From: Pochonia chlamydosporia 170
Taxonomy: Eukaryota; Ascomycota; Sordariomycetes; Hypocreales; Clavicipitaceae
NCBI RefSeq assembly: GCF_001653235.2
Contig: NC_035791.1
Coordinates: 3,472,001 to 3,536,000 of the forward strand
Reading direction: 5' to 3'
Length of the DNA: 64,000 nucleotides
The translations under genes and the position numbers were made by a program. Positions 1-11,838 of this stretch are shown piece after piece. Numbering within the stretch: position 1 is the stretch's first letter; each line of letters starts with the position of its first letter. Under the pieces are notes generated by a model that saw only the letters and a program-made list of their open reading frames with translations, did not search any database and was not told the origin of the DNA.

Positions 1-2174
1 ACCTCCAATCGCAGGCTTGTAAAATTACAAATCTACTGCTAGCATGAGACGAATCTTCCTATAAACGCTGGGAAGTGTACCCAGCAATTTTTTGTTTGGT
101 CGTTTCATCAACAGGGTACAGTAACCTTGGCGCCAGCGTGGGCAGAACCCACATGAGCTCAAGCTAGGAGCTATCTCATGGACCCTAAATCGTAGTGTTA
201 TTTTATTTTCCGGACACATGGTGCGAGCTCCTCGTTCATGAAGCTTCAGGCCAAGACAGAATATTAGTATCTTGTGTTATGAAGCATTGTGTCATCATTG
301 AGTTCGTGTAGCAGCCCTATCGAGTGCTGCTGGCTAGAGTTAGTGTGCGAATGGCCTCATGCAAGTGTCTCGCCCACGAACATTGAAGCAAACAACAAAA
401 ATGCTGTCATATGGAATAACCTTTTTGAAGGGAACAGACTTGACATGCCCCATCCTGAACACAGTCAAGAAAAGCATTCAATCTAACAAAATGCGCCGAT
501 AAGAGTCAACCCAACGCGGAAGCTATGCCTAAAACTTGACACATCCATGTCCCCCAGCAACTCCCTGCCTACTAGGTACGTACCTAGGTAGTTAACAAAA
601 CATTCCACCACAAAGCTTCACTCAACCAACATTGAAAATCAAATCCTCATCTGCTCAGGAAACAGCCAGGCCCAAACACCACCCCCAATCCAGTCCAATC
701 CAGTCGTCTCAAACGACCAGCCTGAGACGCCCACCACCTCCCACCGACCAACCAAATCACACATCCAGAGTAATCATCACGACGAACCAACAAACCCTCT
801 GCCGTGCCGTCTTGCTCACACAACATTGCAACGCACAGCCACATGCTACTCAAAATGCCCAGGACGACATCCAAATCATCCAAGGGAACTATCCAGCTAC
901 ACCAAGTCGCAGATACGCACGTCCCAGTTCCACGCCATCTGTCACGTCAGCCTCCAGTGCGACACGGACTGGATCGATCGAAAAACTGATTCAGCCTGTA
1001 TTCGCATTGTATCTGTCTGGTACCTCCGAATTAAAGCCTCGCCCCGTGCTCACGTCTACCTTGCATTCATCATTGACAAACATCGTGAGAGACACGCGTA
1101 ACCGGCCCTACGTCACGTAAAGTATTGATGAACCGCATAAAGCACTTCTTCTGCTCCGACAGATCCGATGCTATTGACTGCTTCTGGGCAGGTATCTCAT
1201 CACTTTGAGTTGGTACCTCACCCTCCGCTCGCATCTGGTAACATCTGTCTGGTGTGCCTCGTGTTCGGTGTTCAAAGGGATTATTGCATTCCCTATTGGC
1301 TGCCACTGTCGTTTTGATTGCACATGAAACCAACTTGATGCCAATCACAATTACTCGCAACTCGATACACTTGAAGCTCAATCCTTTGGATTTCAGGTTT
1401 CCTATATAAATGCTCCCAGCACCCGTAACGCCGCTGCCATGAACAGCTACAGAACCAACAGAGGGAGGCAATTCACCTCCGCTCCAAAACTAAGAATGAC
1501 GAATAAACTAATCATGCCAAAGGAGGAGAAAAGTTACAGCCAGAAAATCAAAAGGAAACCAACCCCCGATTTGAGCTTCTGCTTTCCATACCACAGACCC
1601 TCCAGGATATCCTCCGCTTTCGCAAGCAACTCAGCAACAGTAACATCACCTACAATTCCTTCAACTAGAATAGGTTGCCGTTTGTAATCCAACTCCACTC
1701 CAAGCTGCAAAAATGTTCGCTTATTACCATCACTTCCACGACCAACACTACACGTTGCGTGGGTGCCCAGAGAAGATCCTCGCGATATCCCCATCATTTC
1801 CCATACAGGAGACACAAAATCAACCGACAAAGTAATGGATAGGCTCCTCCACGATAACAATCCGGCTCCATGGAAAGGGCAAAAGGGGAATAAAATTTTG
1901 TTTCAAAAAACCCATGATTTCTTTTTTGGTGCAACGCTCCAGCAAAACCCAAACAATGATACCCAAGAACCTCCAACCCCAATACAAAAAGACGGCAAAG
2001 AATAGAGAAGGTGATGAAGGGGGAGAGACCAGTACAAGTAAAAGGGTAAGGAAAACAGTTCTCCGCACACAAAGTGAAGCGAGAACAAGACTACTACAAC
2101 GTAGGTATTAAATCGGCAAAATGTGAAAGAGGTTGAGAGCAGGTAACATGGTAGCAGCTGAATGGAGCACAGCC
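1..2174. other. Gene-poor left edge, 3' side of the Barentsz-like gene
   Basis: No coding region can be supported here. Open frames of up to about 160 codons exist (for example 632-1120, plus), but they are Pro/Ser/Thr/Gln-rich, lack a convincing ATG and show no recognisable domain. The part next to 2174 should hold the 3' UTR of the Barentsz-like gene. A perfect 16-base palindrome lies at 572-587 (annotated separately). I see no tRNA or transposon signature. Confidence 0.6.
572..587. repeat. 16-bp perfect palindrome of the CCTAGG type
   Basis: The sequence CTAGGTACGTACCTAG equals its own reverse complement. The related palindrome TACCTAGGTA occurs in other intergenic gaps of this window at 7218-7227 and 26543-26552, and a partial copy (CTAGGTAG) at 8132-8139. 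Function is unknown; it could be a dispersed intergenic motif of this lineage or a binding site for a dimeric protein. Confidence 0.6.
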
Positions 2175-4478
2175 CTACTGTGGATAATAAACCATTCCGG
2201 ATGCATGTTGAGGGTAGTAAAATCCGTCAGGGCTTGGCGTCACCATTCCTCCCATGCCCATGACACTGGGTTGGTACCCTTGGGGCGCAGAGTATGGCGG
2301 TGGGTAGGAACTGACTGGCGCAATCTGACTGGCATCGTAATAGTACACCATACCGTTCACCTCTTGCGCCACCAGGTTCGAACCAGATGAAGGGTTATGC
2401 CCGTGGCCGTGTGAAGCTGGTCCTTGATCCGGCTGTCCCTGGGGAGCAAAGCCTCCAGACACATTTCCAGGCTGGCCACCGGGTACAAAACCAGGCGCCG
2501 GTGCAGATGGTGTCATGTTGGGCCCAGAATATCCAGAAGGATAGTAGTATCCCTGCTGCGGCTGGGTTGGGTACACTTGCTGGCTATAGTACTGCGGCTG
2601 CCCGTACGTATGAGGTTGGAATGGTGCAGCATGAATAGCTCTCTCTGGGATGTGAGACAGTGGTGTTCCAGTTGACTGTTGAGAGGGATACGACGGCCTC
2701 CGTGTGTGCGGTTCCTGCCCGTACCCGTTGGCTACCTGCACTGGAACCTGCTGGTGGAAGGCTCCCTGGAAGGCTTGGGAGCCAACTCCCTGCGTCATTG
2801 TAGGAGACTCAATATCCGCAACAGAAATGTTCTTCTGTGGCCGGGGTTGGTGCATAGGGATAGAGCTTGGCCGATTCTCCTGTACCGTCGGTTTCTGAGG
2901 AAGAGGGTGCGTTTGCGGCGGGGGAATCTCGTTAATCGACGACTCTGCCGCATCACTCGGCTGCTCGGTTGGTGGCACATGAACAGGAGCATGTTCCTGG
3001 GCCAGGACCGGTGCCGGCATGTGGACAGGTACTGGTGCCGGTACCTGCACAGGCATGGGAGGTTGAGCTGCAGCGCTTGGTGGGAGTCGGACTACGGGTC
3101 GAACGTTATCAGCTGGCATTGGTGGCCTAGAAATGACGGATCCTGTCGGAGAGAACATGAAGTCGCGCTCCTGGGCGACAGATGATCGACGACTGAGAGC
3201 CACGCTGGGCGAGTATGCGCTTCCATAGTAGCTACCCCCGAAAACACTGGTCCGCCTCGAAAAACCGCCGCCGCCGATGGAGCCCCAAGTAGACCTAGGT
3301 TTGCCGCGCATGCGCTGTTGGTTTGGCCGAAGGGCACGCGGGATGAAGGTGAAGGATCGGTCGGAGGCAGGGAAGATGTAACGCGGAGGATGGTCGGGCA
3401 AGGAGATTCGGACAGGCTTGTCTCGCCGCAAAGGAGGACGATGATCAGGCAATTTGGTATACTGCTTCACAGGTATGCCATGGAAGACGGCGGGAGACTT
3501 CATTCCCGGTAGTGACACACGGACTTGAGCATTGCCGATATGTTTTTCGGTGGATAGGGTCCGATTGATGGGCGTAGTGCTTGGCTCGCACGTGGGGATG
3601 AACCCATTGCCGTTGGGCGGCCCTTCATCATCTGGCATCTGTCGAGGTCGACGAGGAACGGGTTGGGCAACTGTATCGTGCATGTCGTGAGTCCATTGGG
3701 AATTTGTTGTTGGATCCGAAGGGTGATGCATGTGGCTAAATGGGTAAAATGGTCAGCATATCATCAGGGCCCCAAGTAAGATTATGATTCGGAAACGCAG
3801 TACTCAAAGACACAAAGGAGGATCATTGTCGGTGACGTACCTGAATGGAGCAAAGGGGCCGCCGACACCATAACGGCCGCCCCTTCCTCTCCCTCTCCCA
3901 AAAGGTCTGAAGCCGTTCGCGGCAGGCCCAGCGTGTCTGTGGTCATGCATGAAGAAGGAGCCCCTATTGGGCACAAAGGCTGGATCCTCGTCTCTCCGGC
4001 GTTTATAATCCTCGTGCTCCTGTCGTCGCCGCTCTACGTGGGCAGCAGGCTGTTGCCGCATGGCAGACGCCGAGCTGACGATAACGGGGGCTGAAGGAGA
4101 CTTGGGCGGCGACACCACGACCTCGTCGAACTGCATCTCTTGAGGGGGCGCGGATTTATCGGCAATGGACAAGCCGTGCAACATCAAGTCTGTGTCGGAG
4201 ACTGGCTTCGCATTGCCGTTTGCCGCAGTTGATGCAGGTTTTGCTGAAGGGCCTTTGGCGGCGCCGCCATTTGCAGGTTTGGAGGCATGAAGCGACGTTG
4301 GTGAAGCTTCATCGATGTTACTGGTATCGCTATCTTGGCCGGCATCATCGTCATCGGATAGTGAGCCTTCGGTCAACGAATCGTCGTCAAGTTCCAGCGC
4401 ATCTGGACGACCGTCATCATCGCCCTCATCTTCGACCCGGCGCCTGTGGCCGATCTTTCTGCGTCGTGGTGCAGGCAT
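2175..4478 (-). CDS. Barentsz/CASC3-like exon junction complex protein (Btz/SELOR domain)
   Basis: Two exons, 4478-3841 and 3735-2175, join across a 105-base intron (GTACGT donor, TTTAG acceptor) to give 732 residues. The N-terminus is basic then strongly acidic (RRRKIGHRRR followed by Glu/Asp runs). Around residues 165-185 lies the motif RRRDEDPAFVPNRGSFFMHD, the hallmark of the Btz/SELOR segment by which metazoan CASC3/Barentsz binds eIF4AIII and RNA. An RG-rich patch (GRGRGRGG) follows. The long C-terminus is Pro/Gln/Tyr-rich, low complexity and probably disordered, ending MVYYPQ. By family knowledge it should act in the exon junction complex (nuclear mRNA marking, NMD, localisation). The ATG at 4478 begins the conserved basic start; I see no upstream exon. 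The Btz assignment is confident; the role in this fungus is inferred. Confidence 0.85.
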
Positions 4479-7400
4479 GCTGTCGCGTGGGTTGTTGGCT
4501 TTGACTGGTCGACCTCGCTAGGACAGCGAGAGACGACAGACGGACGGAGTCGTCAGGGACGAAAACACACTCAAGTCAGGAAGACCATGCGCGGCAGGCT
4601 ATGGTGATCGGCGGCAATGACTGGAAAGTTGTGTGTTGATGGAAGGAGGGTTGATGATGCGCAACCTGCCCTGCGGTGCGTGAAGAAGGAACGCAAAAGA
4701 AGGGACACAGGGAAAAAAAAGACTATGACGACGAAGAGGAGCAGGCTAAGAACGGAGGGATGCCCAGCGGGTGGCCCAGCAAGAATAGACCTTTAACTGG
4801 CACTGGTGCAGAGATGGCTTGGGGGTTGAAATGACAGGGAAAAAAGGAGGAGGCCCTTTGATTAATCGCTTCCCAGGCCGAGACGATGATGGGGGAAATG
4901 GAAGACGAGGATTAGGAATCGGATGAGGGAGGAGCAGGCTGTGATGATGTGTTGTTGATGGAGCAGTAGACAATGGGGACGGCTTGGTTGTGGTCATGGA
5001 CATGGGCATGGGCTTGGGGCCTGGGTTTAGGCTTGGGACATCAGTCTGGTGGATTTGGGAGGTGGGAGACGGAAGGTGGGCACAGGAAAGAGCGACCGGG
5101 AGGCTCTGACAGATGGGCTTTGGATCCAGTCTGGTCCAGTCACCGCTGGCACTGGGTGCAAGACCACCAGTTCCATTGATCTCGCCAGGCTCCAGTTAAC
5201 ACCAGACACTCCCAATGCCATGGCTCCATGTCCCAGTGCCCCAAAATGGCTGGGCGTCTGGTGTCTGGCGTTCAATGTTAGTGGCCCAAGGCGCTGGCAG
5301 CCCAGCACTCGAGGACATCTGGACTGGACATCTGGAGGCACTGGGCGAAGGGCCAGTCGCTGGTACAGCCACGCATCCGGTGTTCTGCTACAGGATCATT
5401 GTGAGCTGTCAAGTAAGGTAAAAGGACAAAGTAACTTAAGAATGGACTTGACCACTGAAGTGTCAGTCCAGGTACTAGACTTCGTGCGGACTGGCCTCGA
5501 CATTTTTAACATTGAAAGTACTTCGGCGCCATACTGCAGACTGGGGCCGCAACCCAGTGCCATTAGAAGGTTGAAGCCAAGTCTGGTGCCAGATTGACCT
5601 GACCTGACTGGATCAGGCACCGCAACAAGGCACCAATTCGCCATTTTGCCTCAAACTCTACCGCCTGTCACTCTCCTGCTCCATCAAATACTTTCAACAA
5701 CAGATGCAATGCTCAACATGGCCATCTTCAGACCATTGCCATCGACCAGGCACTGCCATTCTAATGCTGTCATCATCAGCTTGACGGCACTGGAGCATTT
5801 TGCAAGTAAATTTAACGACCAGATTCAACGTGGAGGCTCCACGGCAATCAATGCCATGGCATCATCGACCTGCAGCTCGAGCACCACATCAACAACAGTC
5901 GCCTCCAATACTTATTCATCAACCGTTGCTTCGACGCTCACTTCACAACTCGGTGCGGCCATGTGCCTTTAAAGTTTAAAATTTCTCGCGCCGACGTGTG
6001 CCACTGTGTATGTACACACTCTGTTGAACAGCCCATTCAGTCTGTGCCAAGTCATCCTCATCCTCACCCTCAGGTCCTCTTGGAAGCCACGGCATTTGAC
6101 CTGACTGGCCGCCAACTGCCGCTGCATGAAATGCTAGACAATTCTGCTCCGTACTGTCCTAAGACCACACATCAGTCTACCCACCGGCCATCGCCGACAA
6201 AACTTGCAAGAGAAGAGAAACCGAAAAAGGAAACCGAAAAAAAAAATTCCAGAATAACAGGTGTCCTGTCTCATCATAAGTTTATGCTGCCCTCTGATTT
6301 GATCACTTTCTACGAAATACCAGCATGTCGGAAACAAAACGAGCAGCGGCCTCGGCAACAGCGATTGTCCATCGTCCCAGTTCCAGCCATTCAATCTCAT
6401 GCAATCCAATTAACTGAACCCGAAAAATTCCATCACCACTGGGCTGGCCAGCCGAAAAGCCCGACTTGGAGCCAATTGTCGTCAGTTGGCCTACCGGCTT
6501 GTGAAAGCCAGCCAAGCTCCTTCTGTCGATGAACCGTACCGTCCGTCATTGGCCACATCTTCTGCGTGGCATCTGCCTAATTCGTCTCGGTGTGAAGAGC
6601 AACAATATTCAATTGATGTCACCAGCCATACTTTTCTGCCTCTGCTTTGCTGGTTCCCTTCAGATCTGACAAACCAGCTTTTCGCTCAAGATGGGATGGG
6701 CATCCCCGCTCTGGTGTGTTGCATCCACCCATTGCATCCCAGAATTGTAAAACAGCACAAAAATGAGAGCATTATGCACACCGTGCCAAATCTTTATTTA
6801 GCACTTTCCCGATCTGTTTGCCGGGATTTTGTTGGTTTGCTAAGAACCTCTATTACGTCTTGATTGTATCAGGTGAGAAGGTTCGCTGATCACATCTGGT
6901 GGGAGCATGTGTGATTGGCCGTTGAAACGCTGTCGACGGTTTTTCAACCCTGGTCTTTTAACGGGATTGTTGGTCCGAAAATATCATTCCGCTGTTGTTT
7001 ACAGCATATTGATGAGATGGTGCGTTGCTGTATGGAAGAGTACGCAGATATTTACGCGGCTTGCCATGACGTTTCGACCCCCAAGATATAGGGTAGCTCA
7101 TGTCATCTAACCCGTCTATGACAAGGTGCTCAACTACCACCAGGTACCTGAGTAAGCAATAACTAATGGAAGTTATGGGAAGAAGAATTGGTAAGCAATG
7201 AACTCTGACCGATTGAGTACCTAGGTATCTGGGTAAGTAGGTTAGACATGCGGTTGGCTCCAAAGATGGCCGGTGCAAATTTCAGCTCATGAGAACGTAC
7301 AGCCACATGCAGACTTCCGAATCGGCAGACAGACTCTGAATTACTGAATCCAGTCACCGTCAGTGGCAAAGGTGTTTCCAAGCTGGACAATTAACATTAC

Positions 7401-10400
7401 CATCCAGTATTGCAGCCAACCAGATATGTGCAATGACTTGATGCCCCGACCTAGCTGGGTAGCTGTGCTACAGGGTAGTATTTGCATTGAGAACAATCAT
7501 GAGCTCGTTCCAGTCTATCCAACCTTTTTAGACGAGTCAGTAAGTCGTTCAAAGTAAAGAAGGGCGCAATAATGCCGCGTTCGTTACCAAGATGATCGGG
7601 TATGCACAAACCTATCAAGGCAATTGCTCTCTTCCTTTGTACGCGGGTCAACCGTGATAAAAACTTAACATGTGACTAGCGATGGAGACTCGATGGAACA
7701 AGATCACACTCGGAAGCATTTAGAGCGCCAGAGAGTAGAGCATTGCTCATGAAGACATATCAATGTGTGAAAAGATGACACTCGCCCAGAGTCGTATCAA
7801 GAGGGACAGTGTTCAAACGTTTAATGCCGTGGAATTATTGCTTGTGTACTATGCCCGACAGCTCGTTAAAAGTAATCACACCGCACTTTAACTTCCTAAA
7901 TTTTATTATGGAAACCATTAGAACCAGTTGCTTATAAGTCTACGAGAACAAACCCCATGGTGTCTGCTTACTGCTGAGACGATACATCAGAGACATATGA
8001 GCTTCCAGATGAGAAGACGAAAAGAGTAGAAGGCAATTTATGTCCAAAGTAGGTTTAACAAAGATCCGTAGCGAATGCCTTTTACGCAAATTACCAATAT
8101 CGTGGTAGGTCATACCTACATGGCACCAGTACTAGGTAGTTACCAGCCAGCTTCAAGGCAGTACTTGTCGAAGCTAGGCACATAAGATGACAACAACACC
8201 ACAAACAAGCAGCAATACACAGCATCACCTCACAGACACCCCATCCGCATTTCAAGCACAGGACTTCCACGAAACTGCGTGGCGCAAAATACCACCGAGG
8301 CGTATTGCAAAACTTGGAATGTGCGCAGCGATGGTGAATCTGTAACCCGCGGTGGCGTTTCCCTATGCAAGGCCCGGGGCAATATCTGCCTTTTTCTTTG
8401 TTGCTTGGAAATATTGAGGTCAGCAGTGTCTGGTATTGGGACTCTTGTATCAATGGTCCCCTTCCTGTTTGGGAGCAAAGTTCCAGCGCCACAGCCGAAT
8501 GCCATGGCCACAATTTTTGTTTACCAGGTCATTGCGTGAGTGACTACTTTGATCCTGCGACTGCATGTGCAGTAAGGACGTATTAGCGAGGACCATTGCG
8601 TGCAGAAAATGGAGCGTGTGAAGATCCAGGACGTTCAAGCTAAGCAGTATCTTTGCGAGCATCTAAGCAAAATAACACTCATCAACACCAGTCATCTACG
8701 AACCAACCAGCCCTAAATCAAATCTAAAAATAATACCACAAATCCAAGAATCCCAAAATCCAATTCCCACAAAATAAAATCCATCCAAATAACCAACAAA
8801 AATCCCTCCCTCCGCTTTACCCCCGAAAACCAAAATGACAGCTCCATGTCCCCTGCTTGGGAGCTTCAAGCCCCCTGTCCTTCACCCTGGCAAGGCCCAA
8901 GCTTTCCCCGCATTTTCGCAATTGGAGCAAAAAGAACGACATGGACATGCGGACGCAAGCCATTGAAAGAGCAGCACGCGAGCATCACCTCATCCAGACG
9001 ACAAAAGTCAGATCAAAAGTCTTAACCGAAAGAAGTACAGGACGCGCTGTCAAGGTACGCTAGACACAACAAAAATAAAATACGATTGGGGGCCTATGGC
9101 GCCATAAGCACGGCGCCACACGGTCTCGTCTCGTCCCGTAGCCCTGATGTATGTCTTGCCCGTGAGCGAAGTTCCAAGTCAAGTTTGACTCAAGTCAAGT
9201 CAAGTGAGGTCCATGTCTGGTCAGACTAGCCCGTGGGCGTACCGCGACCCCGCAATACAAAGAACGACGTTCGAACCTCGACTGACTTTACTGCGTCGAC
9301 TCATGCGCAACGTGGCCCCCAAACCATGCAGCTGCAGCTGCTTCTGGTCTGGGTCAATGGTTGCTGTTTTATCCTCCGTGAGCTGCGTGTGCCTGGAGAG
9401 GGTTTGAGCAAAAAAACAAAAAAAGCAACCTTGTACAAGATAAGGACTCCGAGAAAAGTCAATTGCAGGACATGACACGCCGCAACGGGCCGCTAGTCTG
9501 GCACAATATTCAATAGTATTGCTGTGCCGTCTTGGCCATGACGCCGGATATTTTCTTTTACTCTACGCTATGTATGGAAACTGATGACGGTGCAGAAATC
9601 CGGATTGCTCAGTTTGGACTTGCAGTGTTTCTCTACCTTGAAGCGGGGAAGGCGAACAAGGGAGCTCTGCAATATGTGCGATAAGTTGCTGGGATGGATG
9701 CAGGTCACATTGAATAGAGTTAGTATAGAATCTTGGATCATCATCACATTACCAGGGTCTACGATGAAATAAACACCAGCTGAGCTTTCCCTCTGCTCCT
9801 CCATCAACGTGCCATTAGACCACACAATATATTCAATACGAAAATAATAAAAAAAAAAAACAGGTCACATTTTCCAACCACCAAACTCCAAACCAACCAA
9901 CCAGCCCTTACTTCATAGTGTCGTCACCAACCTCAGCCCGCAAACAACCACACAACCGACCCCCTAAAAGACCTCATCATCAACTTGACCCGTTTGATCC
10001 ATCAACACCCCAGCCCATCACCATCCATCCCGCAGCAGCCGCACCAAAAACGCCCGTCTGCAGCCCTCCAGATGTCCCCCCCATTCCCACCACCCCGCCC
10101 ATCACCCCTCACGCGGCCGGAACCAAAATGAATGCCAATGCCCGTCTGGTCAACCACTGACGCACAACAAGTCCACTCTGCTTTCTCAACCTCCGATGGA
10201 TGGGTGCACCAAAGAAACAAAATCTACAAAGAGGCAAGCCGAACCATCTGCACTCCGACCAACCAACACCTCAGCCGTTTATTTTCTTGCATCCACTACC
10301 CACCAGCCAGGGGACCGTGACGCCTCGCCTTCCAGTCTGGTCAAGTCCATGCCTTTTTTTTTTATTTCGCAACAACCACGACAACCTTGCCGGCCACTTT

Positions 10401-10577
10401 TGATCTGCTGGACCTGTTTATCATATCTTATTCCCCCCCCTCCCCTCCCTCCTACTATCATTCTTGTTCCCCTTTCCTTATCTCTTCTTACTTATTACGA
10501 AATACCTACCATCTTTCAATATTCCCGACATCGACATATCCGCAGACATCGTCGCCTCACACCAAAACACCGACGTC
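4479..10577. other. Six-kilobase divergent intergenic region without a supportable gene
   Basis: This gap separates two divergently transcribed genes and is unusually long beside the rest of the window. Its left end contains the promoter and 5' UTR of the Barentsz-like gene. A GT-rich imperfect repeat of CATGGG/CTTGGG units lies near 4993-5040, CAAGT repeats at 9175-9205, palindromic TACCTAGGTA at 7218-7227, and pyrimidine tracts at about 10340-10500 just upstream of the next ATG. Open frames up to 189 codons (for example 5963-6532, plus) have neither a good ATG nor protein-like composition. It could hold long UTRs, a non-coding RNA or decayed sequence; nothing in it identifies which. Confidence 0.6.
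9175..9205. repeat. CAAGT pentamer repeats
   Basis: Two adjacent CAAGT units (9175-9184), a six-base spacer, then three adjacent units (9191-9205). Simple sequence in an intergenic region; no function is suggested. Confidence 0.7.
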
Positions 10578-11081
10578 ATGGCCAACCTCCCCTCACAACA
10601 CCCCACTCTCTCCATCCACCTCAGCGACATCACCCTCACGCCGCTAATAACCTCGTCCTCGTCCCCTTCACACCTCGACTCCCTGACGGCCCTCACATCC
10701 AGCGCATTGTCCTCGCAAACGGCCGCGCAGCGTGCACACCTAGGCCGGCCGCAGCGCATAATGGTTGAATACCCTGACTCCGGCGCAGTTGTCCTCCAGA
10801 CGTACCTTGATCCTCGGGAGTCGTCTTCTGCCCCGTCTAATGGGAGTGCCGCTATCCACAAGGACTTTGATACGATTGCCTCCACCACCACTACAGACGA
10901 CGACACTGAGATTCAGCAGTCTTCTGAGGATGCTGCTCCCATGTTAGTTGGTGTGGTGGTTGCTGGGTCATCTGAGGAAGCTAGAGAGGCGAGGAGGGCT
11001 GCGGCGAGACTAGAGAGAGTTGGGAGGGAGTTTCAAAAGGAGTGGACGGCGCAAGCCGAGAGGAGTACGAGTGTGGATTAA
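10578..11081 (+). CDS. Small conserved-looking protein of unknown function (167 aa)
   Basis: A single-exon frame starts at an ATG with strong context (GACGTCATGGCC), preceded by a pyrimidine-rich leader typical of fungal promoters. The 167-residue product has a protein-like N-terminus (LSIHLSDITLTPLITSSSS), a central beta-like stretch (RIMVEYPDSGAVVLQTYLDP), a disordered Ser/Thr/Asp segment, then MLVGVVVAGSSEEAREARRA ending in an amphipathic, charged helix (ARLERVGREFQKEW). There is no signal peptide or membrane segment. The strand-linker-strand-helix pattern weakly recalls the small Roadblock-like folds of Ragulator/EGO subunits, but that is only a guess from appearance. I do not recognise the family. 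The frame continues upstream of the chosen ATG only through low-complexity UTR-like sequence. Confidence 0.6.
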   Translation: MANLPSQHPTLSIHLSDITLTPLITSSSSPSHLDSLTALTSSALSSQTAAQRAHLGRPQRIMVEYPDSGAVVLQTYLDPRESSSAPSNGSAAIHKDFDTIASTTTTDDDTEIQQSSEDAAPMLVGVVVAGSSEEAREARRAAARLERVGREFQKEWTAQAERSTSVD

Positions 11082-11838
11082 AAACACCAATTTTTTTTTG
11101 AATGCTTGTTGTTCATTTTTGGATATTCAGCCTCGCATGGGATGGCAGGGCGGCTGGCTTCTGTTTGGTTATAATGTGGTTATGCTTGCGCGGCGGCTAA
11201 TCGCCGTGAGATCGACGCGCAAGGGTATAATATGCAATCTCAGATCCGACATCTACACCATCCCAGTCGACTGGTCAAGCGAGTGGCAAATTCTGGCCAA
11301 ATCAGCAAGGATATCCCCCATCGACACCCGTTCTTGGCAACTCGCCATTCATTATATCACCCGGTCACGCAAAGTCCCACGACTTTTAATATTGGCCGAG
11401 ACACTTCAATGTTCCTCCTCCCCACGACAACATCCTGCGGCGTTCATATTTAATTCCCAGCCCTGACATCGTCCATTCCATAGCACTCTTGGTTTCGGCA
11501 TTGTTTCCACATTAGCGCGGAGTTTTTGCGGTTTGCGGTTAGTCAGTCAGTCAGTCGGTTTCCTGTACATACATACTTTCACCAAAATTTACACAGACAT
11601 TTGCTGCTAGCAGGTCCTTGGGTTGTTGGGTCCGTCAGTTTGCATCTTAATATCATCTTCATTGTTTTGGAAATAAAAATCGACATCTATATATTTAACC
11701 CTTCCCAAACACTCTCATGTTCCGTGCTCCCAATATCATCGTCACAGCGTAGCAATTTTCGTCCCATAACATAAAGGAAATGCGTTGATATAAGTTCTAG
11801 TTGCAGAGGCGGCTATTCGACCGCGACCGCGTGGTATC
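11082..11838. other. Intergenic, convergent 3' ends
   Basis: Lies between the 3' ends of the small protein gene and the transketolase gene, so both 3' UTRs should be here. It contains four AGTC units at 11541-11556 and AT-rich stretches near 11640-11710. No gene is supported. Confidence 0.6.
11541..11556. repeat. AGTC tetranucleotide microsatellite, four copies
   Basis: Four uninterrupted AGTC units in the 3' intergenic region downstream of transketolase. Potentially length-polymorphic; no other significance seen. Confidence 0.75.

Noticed and set aside
632..1120. A 162-codon Pro/Ser/Thr-rich frame near the left edge
   Set aside because: No ATG start in good context, low-complexity composition and no recognisable motif.
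5963..6532. A 189-codon frame in the large intergenic gap
   Set aside because: No convincing ATG start, irregular composition and no domain; overlapping frames of similar length exist on the other strand.
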